Assembly: GCA_964518875.1 (NCBI GenBank)
Contig: CAZFHI010000004.1
Coordinates: 1-64,000 of the forward strand
From: DTU024 sp964518875
Lineage (GTDB): Bacteria > Bacillota > Clostridia > Christensenellales > Aristaeellaceae
Direction of reading: 5' to 3'
DNA: 64,000 nt
The notes under the pieces are model-generated. The model made no database searches. It saw only the letters and a list, made by a program, of their open reading frames with translations, and was not told the origin of the DNA. Below, piece by piece: positions 17,458 to 25,023 of the stretch (positions are counted from its first letter, which is position 1; each line of letters opens with the position of its first letter). Both the position numbers and the translations under genes were made by a program.

Positions 17458-18501
17458 TTGGAAATCATATTAACATTGCTTGTTGCGTTTGCGGCAGGCT
17501 ATTTATTCATGAAGTTCAAAGTGCCAGGCGGCATGATGATAGGAGCGGTTATAGGCTCGTGCGTTTTTAACGTAATAACGGGCGAAGCTCAAATGCCCTC
17601 CTATGCAAAAACGATCGCTCAAATTGTCGCCGGCGCTTTTATAGGCTCGAGCGTTGAAAAGGACGAGCTAAAACAAATGAAGTCGATTTTTAAAACGGCG
17701 GCGTTTGTAATAAGCTCTTATTTTTTAATTAACGTAATATGCGGCTTTTTAATTATGAAAACAGGAAATGTAGAACCGCTCACGGCGCTTTTAAGCTGCG
17801 CTCCAGGAGGCCTTAGCGATATACCTATTATTGCGGACGATATGGGGGCGGACAGCAGCAAGGTGCTTGTGCTGCAGTTCATACGTTATTTGTTGGGGCT
17901 TGGCATTTTTCCATCGCTTATTAACTTGATTCCTGATGAAGGAAGCAATGAAGTGTTAGAAAAAACGGACGCCAGGAAAGAAAAAAAGCCTATAAATATT
18001 CCTAATACTCTGCTTACCTTTGCAGTTGCGGGCGCAGCAGGATTACTTGGAAAATACCTTGGGGTTACGGGCGGAACTATGGCTTTTGCAACAATAGCGG
18101 CAATAATATTCAAGTACTTTTGCCCCAAAGCTGAAATGCACAGGAGCATACGCAAAGCGGCGCAGCTTTTATCAGGAGCCTATGTAGGCTCCACCATAGG
18201 CATGGCTCAAATTATTGACATGAAAAGGCTTGCTCTGCCCGCCGTTGTGCTTGTTTTAAGCTACAGCCTGGGCGCTGTTATGATGGGTACGTTTCTGTAC
18301 AGAAAAAAGATATTTAAAAAGCGGGAGGCTTATCTTGCCTCTATACCGGCAGGCGCAAGCGATATGGCTCTCATCGAAGACGACCTTAATATACACAATA
18401 TTAAGATAATTTTGCTTCAGGTTATGCGCATGATAGTTGTAATAAGCATTTTCCCGACATTGCTAAAGCTCGTGGCTCAGCTTTTTTCTTCTGTGTTTTA
18501 A
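17458..18501 (+). CDS. AbrB-family membrane protein (PF05145-type)
   Basis: This 347-residue membrane protein has about ten helices in two repeats. Each repeat carries a matching pair of motifs: AGAFIGSSVEKDEL with PGGLSDIPIIADDMGA in the first half, and GAYVGSTIGMAQI with PAGASDMALIEDDLNI in the second. These proteins were once mislabelled ammonia monooxygenase; their function is unclear, and a transport or regulatory role is suggested in the family. A TTG start is used, eight bases after GAGAGGG. Its place directly after TctA suggests a role in carboxylate handling. I do not claim a function. Confidence 0.8.
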   Translation: MEIILTLLVAFAAGYLFMKFKVPGGMMIGAVIGSCVFNVITGEAQMPSYAKTIAQIVAGAFIGSSVEKDELKQMKSIFKTAAFVISSYFLINVICGFLIMKTGNVEPLTALLSCAPGGLSDIPIIADDMGADSSKVLVLQFIRYLLGLGIFPSLINLIPDEGSNEVLEKTDARKEKKPINIPNTLLTFAVAGAAGLLGKYLGVTGGTMAFATIAAIIFKYFCPKAEMHRSIRKAAQLLSGAYVGSTIGMAQIIDMKRLALPAVVLVLSYSLGAVMMGTFLYRKKIFKKREAYLASIPAGASDMALIEDDLNIHNIKIILLQVMRMIVVISIFPTLLKLVAQLFSSVF

Positions 18502-18521
18502 AAACGCAGTATTTTCACGCT

Positions 18522-18550
18522 TTGCCTAAAAGCAAATTTAACGCTATAAT
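18522..18550 (+). promoter_or_regulatory. citrate lyase operon promoter
   Basis: TTGCCT (18522-18527), a 17-base spacer and TATAAT (18545-18550) lie 49 bases before citD, so the lyase genes can be expressed independently of the transporter genes. Confidence 0.6.
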
Positions 18551-18599
18551 AACAATATAATCAACCATTGCTTTAACTATTTATAAAAAGGAGGTACAT

Positions 18600-18899
18600 A
18601 TGTTACTTAAAAAACCTGCGATGGCGGGTACACTTGAATCCAGCGACGCACAAGTTACAATAAGCCCTGAAGAAGGCGGAGTAAATGTGGAAATAAAGTC
18701 TTCCGTTATGTATCAATACGGCAGACAGATAGAGGAATGTGTTCGCCAAACGCTTAAAAACCTTGATGTGGATAATGCGCATGTAAAGGTTGTTGATCAA
18801 GGCGCTCTTGAATGTACTCTTAAGGCTCGCGTTGAATGCGCGGCATTCAGAGCTGCTGAAATAGACGGCAATTACCCGTGGGGAGACGCGATAAAATGA
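18600..18899 (+). CDS. citD: citrate lyase acyl carrier protein CitD
   Basis: This 99-residue acyl carrier subunit carries a phosphoribosyl-dephospho-CoA arm and passes acyl groups between the alpha and beta subunits. The arm attaches to the serine in the motif GTLESSDA (Ser14 or 15), and VKVVDQGALECTLKARVE is the C-terminal family motif. The start follows AAGGAGG. The stop overlaps the citE start as ATGA. The activation genes citC, citX and citG are absent from the window. A citramalate lyase gamma subunit is an alternative, as the families are close. Confidence 0.93.
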   Translation: MLLKKPAMAGTLESSDAQVTISPEEGGVNVEIKSSVMYQYGRQIEECVRQTLKNLDVDNAHVKVVDQGALECTLKARVECAAFRAAEIDGNYPWGDAIK

Positions 18900-19804
18900 G
18901 CAAAGACAAAAGACTTACAAGACTGCGCCGAAGCATGATGTTTTTGGGAGCGCAGCGCCCGGGGCTTATAAAGGACGCGTATATATACGGAGCCGACAGT
19001 CTTCTTTTAGACCTTGAAGACGCGGTGGCGGAAAACCAAAAGGACGCAGCGCGCTTTTCACTTTACAATGCATTGACTACTGTGGACTACCGCGGAACAG
19101 AAAGAATAGTTCGCATTAACGGTCTGGACACTCCGCACTGGCAGGAAGACATACGCGTTGCCGTTGCAGGCGGAGCGGATGGAATACGTATAGCGAAATG
19201 CGAAAAAAAACAGGATGTAATAACTGTTTGTGAAAAGATAGAACAGGCAGAGGAAGAGTTTAAGAAGGAGCCCGGCTCTACGTTGGTAATGGCCGCGCTT
19301 GAATCTCCTTTGGCGATAATAAACGCTTATGAAATATGCACTGCATGCCCTGAAAGAATGATAGGCGTTGCTATATCCGGAGGGGATTACCGTAAATCCA
19401 TGGGCACTAAGTATTACGCTAATGGAGCGGAAATATTTGCAGGGCGTGCTAACATGCTTATTGCTGCAAGGGCCGCAGGCGTACAGTGCTTTGATACGGT
19501 GTTTACCAACTTAGACGATGAAGAAGGCCTCCGCAGGGAAACAGAGCTTATTAAAGAAATGGGTTTTGACGGCAAATCGCTTATAAGCCCTAAGCAGATT
19601 AAAATTGTTCACGAGGTGTTTACTCCTTCCGAAAAGGAAATACGCTCTGCAGAAAAAATAGTACGCGCCTGGCGCGAAAACAAGGCCAAAGGCGTTGGCG
19701 TGTTTACAGTAGACGGGAAGATGATAGACTTAGCCTTTATTCCCGGAGCTGAAAGGACCATAGAGCTTGCCAAGGCTTCAGGCGTGTATGAGGGGGACTT
19801 ATAA
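18896..19804 (+). CDS. citE: citrate lyase beta subunit CitE
   Basis: This 302-residue TIM-barrel enzyme cleaves citryl-ACP to oxaloacetate and acetyl-ACP. The Mg-binding region LLLDLEDAVAENQKDAAR lies near residues 40-57, MAALESPLAIINAYEI is central, and DGKSLISPKQIKIVHEVF is near the C-terminal end. It starts four bases within the end of citD with GGGAG upstream, so translation is coupled. With CitD and CitF it forms the lyase complex in the cytoplasm. Citramalate lyase beta is closely related and could have the same signature. Confidence 0.93.
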   Translation: MSKDKRLTRLRRSMMFLGAQRPGLIKDAYIYGADSLLLDLEDAVAENQKDAARFSLYNALTTVDYRGTERIVRINGLDTPHWQEDIRVAVAGGADGIRIAKCEKKQDVITVCEKIEQAEEEFKKEPGSTLVMAALESPLAIINAYEICTACPERMIGVAISGGDYRKSMGTKYYANGAEIFAGRANMLIAARAAGVQCFDTVFTNLDDEEGLRRETELIKEMGFDGKSLISPKQIKIVHEVFTPSEKEIRSAEKIVRAWRENKAKGVGVFTVDGKMIDLAFIPGAERTIELAKASGVYEGDL

Positions 19805-19806
19805 TT

Positions 19807-21357
19807 ATGAAAAACGCAGTAAATAGAGATATACCTGATGAACTCCTTGTAAACGGACGAGAGGTTTTTAAGGGAAGCAATTATAAAGACGAAACAACGT
19901 ACACAAAGGTTGCGCCGAAAGTTAAGATGCGCACTTCGCATTTAGATAGCAAGGTGCTGCCTAGCATAAGGGACGCTATAAAGGCCGTCGGCCTTAAGGA
20001 CGGCATGACCGTTTCCTTCCATCATCACTTTAGAAGCGGCGACTATGTTGTAAACATGGTTATGAAGGAAATTGTCGATATGGGCTTTAAGGATATTACA
20101 ATAGCGTGCTCATCGCTCAGCACTTCGCACGATCTTATAGCGGAATACATAGAAAGCGGCGTAGTTGTTGGCTTGCAGACAAGCGGCATACGCGGTAAGG
20201 TGGGCGAAGCCGTTTCACACGGAAAGCTTAAAACGCCCGCTATTTTAAGAAGCCACGGAGGCCGCGTGCGCGCGATAGAGCAGGGTGAAGTGCATATAGA
20301 TGTCGCTTTTTTAGGCGCTCCTACGTCGGACTGCCTGGGTAATGCGAGCGGCAAGGGCGGAAAGTCAGACTGCGGCGTGCTCGCCTATGCAGACGCGGAC
20401 GCGCGCTATGCGGACAACGTTGTAATAATCACAGATACTCTTGTTGACTATCCCAACATGCCTGCTTCTATATCTCAAACGGACGTTGACTATGTTGTAG
20501 TGGTTGATGAAATAGGCGACCCTAAAAAAATAGCGAGCGGCGCCGCGCGCTTCAGCAAGGACCCGCGTGATTTGCTTATGGCAGAGCACTGCGCAAAGGT
20601 TATGGAAGCGACTCCATACTTTAAGGACGGCTTTTCCTTCCAGACAGGCGCAGGTGGCCCAAGCCTTGCAGTTAACCGCTTTTTGGAGCCGCTGCTTGTA
20701 AAACACGGCATAAAGATGAGCTGGATTTGCGGCGGCATAAGCGCGCCTGCTGTCGATCTGCTGAACAAAGGCCTTGCTGGCTGCATTGTAGATACGCAGG
20801 ATTTTGATACGGTCGCTGTGGAATCTGTGCATAACAACCCTAAGCATTTTGAAATAAGCACATCGCAGTACGCAAGCCCGTCAAACAAGAGCGCCTTTGT
20901 AAACAAACTGGATTATGTAATTTTAGCTGCGCTTGAAATAGATACGGACTTTAATGTAAACGTAATTACAGGCTCTGACGGCGTTCTAAGGGGCGCGCCG
21001 GGAGGACACCCGGATACTGCCGCAGGCGCAAAGTGCTGCATAGTTGTTACGCCGCTTATACGCGGCCGTATGGCTACAGTATGCGAAAAAGTTGTTACAG
21101 TAACTACTCCCGGAGAATGTATAGATGTGCTTGTTACAGATTACGGCGTTGCAGTAAACCCAAAGCGTCCTGATTTGCTTGAAGCGCTGCAAAAAACCAG
21201 GCTTCCGCTTAAAACCATAGAAGAGCTTAAAGACATAGCCTACTCAATAGTGGGCAGGCCTGATCCCCTTCCATTTAAAGATCGCGTAGTAGCCATTATG
21301 GAAGCAAGGGACGGCACCATACTTGACATTGTAAGAGAAATAGACGAAATTAAATAA
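19807..21357 (+). CDS. citF: citrate lyase alpha subunit CitF
   Basis: This 516-residue CoA-transferase-type subunit swaps acetyl for citryl on the acyl carrier protein. It has the family N-terminal region VKMRTSHLDSKVLPSIRDA and the later GGHPDTAAGAKC segment. It starts two bases after citE stops. All three structural subunits are complete, which argues for an active lyase if the prosthetic-group enzymes exist elsewhere in the genome. Citrate fermentation to acetate and oxaloacetate is the normal role; the citramalate version would give acetate and pyruvate. Confidence 0.94.
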   Translation: MKNAVNRDIPDELLVNGREVFKGSNYKDETTYTKVAPKVKMRTSHLDSKVLPSIRDAIKAVGLKDGMTVSFHHHFRSGDYVVNMVMKEIVDMGFKDITIACSSLSTSHDLIAEYIESGVVVGLQTSGIRGKVGEAVSHGKLKTPAILRSHGGRVRAIEQGEVHIDVAFLGAPTSDCLGNASGKGGKSDCGVLAYADADARYADNVVIITDTLVDYPNMPASISQTDVDYVVVVDEIGDPKKIASGAARFSKDPRDLLMAEHCAKVMEATPYFKDGFSFQTGAGGPSLAVNRFLEPLLVKHGIKMSWICGGISAPAVDLLNKGLAGCIVDTQDFDTVAVESVHNNPKHFEISTSQYASPSNKSAFVNKLDYVILAALEIDTDFNVNVITGSDGVLRGAPGGHPDTAAGAKCCIVVTPLIRGRMATVCEKVVTVTTPGECIDVLVTDYGVAVNPKRPDLLEALQKTRLPLKTIEELKDIAYSIVGRPDPLPFKDRVVAIMEARDGTILDIVREIDEIK

Positions 21358-21363
21358 AAATGT

Positions 21364-21409
21364 CGCATGAAATGCAAGCGGGTGAAACCACTTGCGTTTC
21401 ATGCGTTTT
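21364..21409 (+). terminator. long hairpin between citF and the hydratase gene
   Basis: There are 18-base arms starting CGCATGAAA and ending TTTCATGCG, with one wobble and one mismatch and a six-base loop, followed by TTTTGG. The hydratase ribosome site begins directly after it, so it may be an attenuator or a leaky terminator. Confidence 0.75.
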
Positions 21410-21418
21410 GGAGGATAT

Positions 21419-23635
21419 ATGAGACTTTACCCACAAGGCGGGTACATACACGAAGGGAAAATTGTAAGCAAACCAGAAAATATATCGCAGGAAGAAGCGA
21501 AGTGCGGCACCATATCCTATGGTATTTTGCAAAAGCACAGTAAGTCCGGCGATGAAAACATGCTTCGCATTAAGTTTGATTCGCTTACATCTCACGATAT
21601 AACCTATGTAAGCATTATACAGACGGCAAGAGCAAGCGGGTTAAAAGAATTTCCTATACCGTATGTACTGACTAATTGCCACAACAGCTTATGCGCTGTG
21701 GGCGGCACCATAAACGAAGACGACCATATGTTTGCGCTGTCCGCCGCTAAAAAATATGGCGGCATTTATGTGCCTACCAATATGGCGGTAATACACAGCT
21801 ATAACCGCGAGCAGATGACAAAGTGCGGCAACATGATATTAGGATCGGACAGCCACACAAGGTACGGGGCGCTTGGAACAATGTCCATTGGAGAAGGCGG
21901 AGGAGAGCTTGTAAAGCAGTTGTTAAGCCTTACTTATGATTTGCCTTATCCAAAAATAGTCGGCGTTGTGCTTAAGGGCAAGCCAAAGCACGGCGTAGGC
22001 CCGCAGGACGTCGCGCTTTCAATAATAAAAGAAGTGTTCAGTAAAGGCTTTGTAAAGAACTGCGTTATGGAATTCGTAGGCCCCGGAATAAAACACCTGC
22101 CAGTTGAATACCGCAACGGAATAGACGTAATGACTACGGAAACAGCATGCCTGAGCAGCATTTGGCAGACGGATGACAAGGTTAAAAAATACTACAAAGT
22201 ACATGGCAGGAAGAACGATTATAAAAAGCTTGAGCCAAAGGATTACGCTTATTACGATAAGCTTATAGAAGTAGAGCTTGATGAAATAGAGCCTATGATA
22301 GCCCTGCCTTTCCACCCAAGCAATGCATTCCCAATTAGATATTTTATTAAGAACGCGAAAGAACTGCTTGAGCAGGTAAAAGAAGAAGCGCAAAAGCAGT
22401 TCCCAAATCTTAAAGTTAAATCGCTTGATGAATTTATCGATAAAAAAGGTAATTTCCATGTTCAGCAGGCGCTTGTTGCAGGCTGCTCCGGCGGAACATA
22501 CGATAACATTTGCTTAGTTTCAAATATTATGGAAGGCTTCAACGTAGGCAACGGTCGCTTTACTATGAGCGTATATCCGGGATCCCAGCCTATTAATCTC
22601 GCTCTAAGCAGAAACGGCATAACTGCAAAGCTTTTAGAAAGCGGAATAATAATGCGCGAAGCTTTCTGCGGACCATGCTTTGGCGCGGGCGATACGCCGT
22701 CAAACGGCAGCTTCTCAATAAGGCATACGACGAGAAACTTCTTAAACCGTGAAGGCTCAAAGCCGGGCGAGGGACAGCTAAGCTATGTAGCTCTTATGGA
22801 CGCGCGTTCTATCGCGGCGACTGCGCGCAATAAAGGAATTCTGACGCCAGCTGATGAAATAGAATACAGCGAGGAATTTCCTCCGTACGAGCATGACGAT
22901 TCTATATATAAGTCGCGGGTATTTATAGCGAAAAAGCCTGAACCAAAAACAGAGCTTATTATGGGGCCAAACATAAAGGATTGGCCTGAAATACCGGTAT
23001 TTAAGCAGCATCTTATGGTAAAAATAGCCTCAAGCTTAAAGGACGCTGTAACCACAACGGACGAGCTTATACCATCAGGCGAAACATCATCTTATCGTTC
23101 AAACCCTATGCGGCTTGCGGAATTCACATTATCCCGCAGGGACCCAGGCTATGTGGAACGCGCTAAAAAGATCGCCGAATCTGAATTAACGGGCGAAGAA
23201 TATGCTGAAGCGATAAATAAATTTAAAGCGATGGCGGATTTTGATTTGCAGAATGTAAACCTTGCAAGCGCAATATTTGCAAATAAGCCTGGCGATGGCT
23301 CCGCGCGCGAACAAGCGGCGAGCAACCAGCGCGTGTTGGGCGGAGGAGCGAACTTCGCTAAAGAGTATGCGACAAAGCGCTACCGCGGCAACCTTATAAA
23401 CTGGGGAATATTCCCGTTTTTAGTTAAAGAGGAATTAGAGCTTGGCGACATAGTGCTTGTTAAGAATCTGCGCAGCGTCGTTGAAAACAATCTGGAAAGC
23501 TTTAAAGGATATGTATTTAGAAACGGGAATGTATTTGAAATACAGCTTTCGCTTGCGTACCTTACAGAAAAAGAAAAATCCGTTTTGCTTGCGGGCTGTC
23601 TTATAAATTATATGCGTTCAGAAAATAAGCGGTGA
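21419..23635 (+). CDS. aconitase-family hydratase (YbhJ-like)
   Basis: This 738-residue protein has aconitase architecture. The likely 4Fe-4S ligands are C356 (GCSGGTYDN), C417 and C420 (FCGPCFGAGDTPSNG), and the SDSHTRYGALGT motif is at 143-154. The C-terminal swivel domain is about residues 600-738. The family is not classic AcnA but a group of aconitase-like hydratases including YbhJ. Its position behind CitDEF suggests a step on the same carboxylate: aconitate/citrate interconversion, or mesaconate/citramalate hydration. The start at 21419 follows GGAGG; an upstream in-frame ATG at 21392 falls inside the preceding hairpin. Confidence 0.85.
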   Translation: MRLYPQGGYIHEGKIVSKPENISQEEAKCGTISYGILQKHSKSGDENMLRIKFDSLTSHDITYVSIIQTARASGLKEFPIPYVLTNCHNSLCAVGGTINEDDHMFALSAAKKYGGIYVPTNMAVIHSYNREQMTKCGNMILGSDSHTRYGALGTMSIGEGGGELVKQLLSLTYDLPYPKIVGVVLKGKPKHGVGPQDVALSIIKEVFSKGFVKNCVMEFVGPGIKHLPVEYRNGIDVMTTETACLSSIWQTDDKVKKYYKVHGRKNDYKKLEPKDYAYYDKLIEVELDEIEPMIALPFHPSNAFPIRYFIKNAKELLEQVKEEAQKQFPNLKVKSLDEFIDKKGNFHVQQALVAGCSGGTYDNICLVSNIMEGFNVGNGRFTMSVYPGSQPINLALSRNGITAKLLESGIIMREAFCGPCFGAGDTPSNGSFSIRHTTRNFLNREGSKPGEGQLSYVALMDARSIAATARNKGILTPADEIEYSEEFPPYEHDDSIYKSRVFIAKKPEPKTELIMGPNIKDWPEIPVFKQHLMVKIASSLKDAVTTTDELIPSGETSSYRSNPMRLAEFTLSRRDPGYVERAKKIAESELTGEEYAEAINKFKAMADFDLQNVNLASAIFANKPGDGSAREQAASNQRVLGGGANFAKEYATKRYRGNLINWGIFPFLVKEELELGDIVLVKNLRSVVENNLESFKGYVFRNGNVFEIQLSLAYLTEKEKSVLLAGCLINYMRSENKR

Positions 23636-23648
23636 TCAAAAATAAGCG

Positions 23649-23706
23649 GCAGGGAAAAGTCCCTGCAAAATAAAAACCCCGGGGATTTATCTCCGGGCTT
23701 TTTTAT
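23649..23706 (+). terminator. tandem hairpin terminator after the hydratase
   Basis: A first hairpin (GCAGGG-AAAAGT-CCCTGC, 23649-23666) is followed by a second (CCCGGGGAT / ATCTCCGGG, 23678-23697) and a run CTTTTTTATTTTT. This ends the tct-cit block. Confidence 0.9.
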
Positions 23707-23721
23707 TTTTGTGTGAGCTTA

Positions 23722-23889
23722 TTATTCACTGTCATAAAAATCTTTTTTCCTTTGTTTACGCACTGCTTCTGAAAGCAAGTATTCTATCTGACCGTTGACT
23801 GAGCGAAATTCATCTTCCGCCCATGCGGCAATCTGATCATAAAGCTCCTGGCTTAACCGCAGCGGTACTTGTTTTTTTGGTTTTGACAT
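23722..23889 (-). CDS. ribbon-helix-helix (Arc-type) DNA-binding protein
   Basis: This 55-residue protein, too short for many gene callers, reads MSKPKKQVPLRLSQELYDQI at the N-terminus. The QVPLRLSQELYDQIAAWA segment is a typical ribbon (strand followed by helix), and the rest is helical (VNGQIEYLLSEAVRKQ), which fits an Arc/RHH dimer. It starts four bases after the SPFH gene stop, so it is part of the same operon. It could autoregulate the pair. Family assignment is by pattern only. Confidence 0.8.
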   Translation of the reverse strand: MSKPKKQVPLRLSQELYDQIAAWAEDEFRSVNGQIEYLLSEAVRKQRKKDFYDSE

Positions 23890-23893
23890 CGTG

Positions 23894-24898
23894 TCAGTAT
23901 AAGCTACCGGAATTTACTACAGGCTGCACGTCTTTATTGCCGCACAATACAACCAAAAGATTAGACACCATTGCCGCCTTGCGTTCTTCATCAAAATTAA
24001 CAGTATCGAATTCCTTAAGCCTGTCAAGCGCCATTTCAACCATGCCAACGGCGCCTTCTACTATGAGCTTCCTTGCGTCAACAAGCGCGTTTGCCTGCTG
24101 GCGCTGAAGCATTGAGCCCGCTATTTCAGGCGCGTATGCCAGGTTTGTAATGCGGGCGTCAACTATTTCTATGCCGGCATGCTTAACCTTAGCCTGAATT
24201 TCGTATTTAATGCGCTCTGCCACTTCTTTGCTTGAACCGCGCAGGCTGCCTTCATCCGGTATGCCGTCGCCCGTAGTATCAATATCAGGCGCTACATCGT
24301 AAGGATAAATGCGCACTATATCCCTAAGTGCTACGTCAGTCTGCAGAGAAACATATTCTTTGTAGTTGTCAACGTTGAATACAGCTTTTGCAGTGTCGAC
24401 GACGCGCCATATAACGGCAAGGCCTATTTCAACCGGAGTGCCTAAACGGTCGTTTACCTTTTGCTTCGCGTTGTTAAGCGTCATCATTTTCAAAGATATT
24501 TTTTTGTTTATATTATTTGATGATACGTTTTGCTGTGCAACAACTTCCTTGCTTTTTACATCCAGGCTTTGTCCGAGTATAGTGTTAGCGGCAGGATTTA
24601 CCGCTACGCTGAACGGATGAACAAAGTAAAAACCAGGCTTTTTAAGCGTTCCTATGTATTCGCCGAAAAGAGTTAGTACAAGCGCCTCTTGAGGTTTAAT
24701 TACCTTAAGGCCCAAAAATGGGAAAATACCAACTATCAGATAGATAATACCTATTACCAGGGGAAGCGCGCCAATGTTTCTTTCATCTTCAAGCAGTATA
24801 GAACCAAGAATTATAAGGCCTATTGCCGCTGCATAAGCTATAATGCCTATTATGAGCACGGGCATTCCCGGCTTTGCTTTAAGTTCTTTTTCTGACAC
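23894..24898 (-). CDS. SPFH (band 7) domain membrane protein
   Basis: This 334-residue protein has two N-terminal membrane segments (about residues 13-32 and 42-62), then an SPFH/band 7 domain starting at VIKPQEALVLTLFGEYIGTLKKPG, and a helical region (EIAGSMLQRQQANALVDARK) used for oligomerisation in the family. Such proteins form membrane scaffold rings. It begins with GTG at 24898, preceded by AAGGAGG. It lies in an operon with an RHH regulator. The cargo or protease partner, if any, is not in the window. Confidence 0.88.
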   Translation of the reverse strand: MSEKELKAKPGMPVLIIGIIAYAAAIGLIILGSILLEDERNIGALPLVIGIIYLIVGIFPFLGLKVIKPQEALVLTLFGEYIGTLKKPGFYFVHPFSVAVNPAANTILGQSLDVKSKEVVAQQNVSSNNINKKISLKMMTLNNAKQKVNDRLGTPVEIGLAVIWRVVDTAKAVFNVDNYKEYVSLQTDVALRDIVRIYPYDVAPDIDTTGDGIPDEGSLRGSSKEVAERIKYEIQAKVKHAGIEIVDARITNLAYAPEIAGSMLQRQQANALVDARKLIVEGAVGMVEMALDRLKEFDTVNFDEERKAAMVSNLLVVLCGNKDVQPVVNSGSLY

Positions 24899-24971
24899 GA
24901 TTAAAACCTCCTTATTTGATACTTAAATGATATCACTTTGACATCTACAAATCAAGAGCTTAAAATTGATT

Positions 24972-24999
24972 TTGTAAATTTTTCTAATCGTGCTATACT
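24972..24999 (+). promoter_or_regulatory. promoter of the NagZ-RpiB operon
   Basis: TTGTAA (24972-24977), a 16-base spacer and TATACT (24994-24999) lie 25 bases before the start of the glycoside hydrolase gene. Confidence 0.55.
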
Positions 25000-25023
25000 T
25001 ATTAAAAATTTGTGGGGGATTGT

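Noticed and set aside
20365..20906. Long antisense frames inside citF, sufB-like and other genes
   Set aside because: They are shadows of strongly coding genes, lack ribosome sites and show no protein family features.
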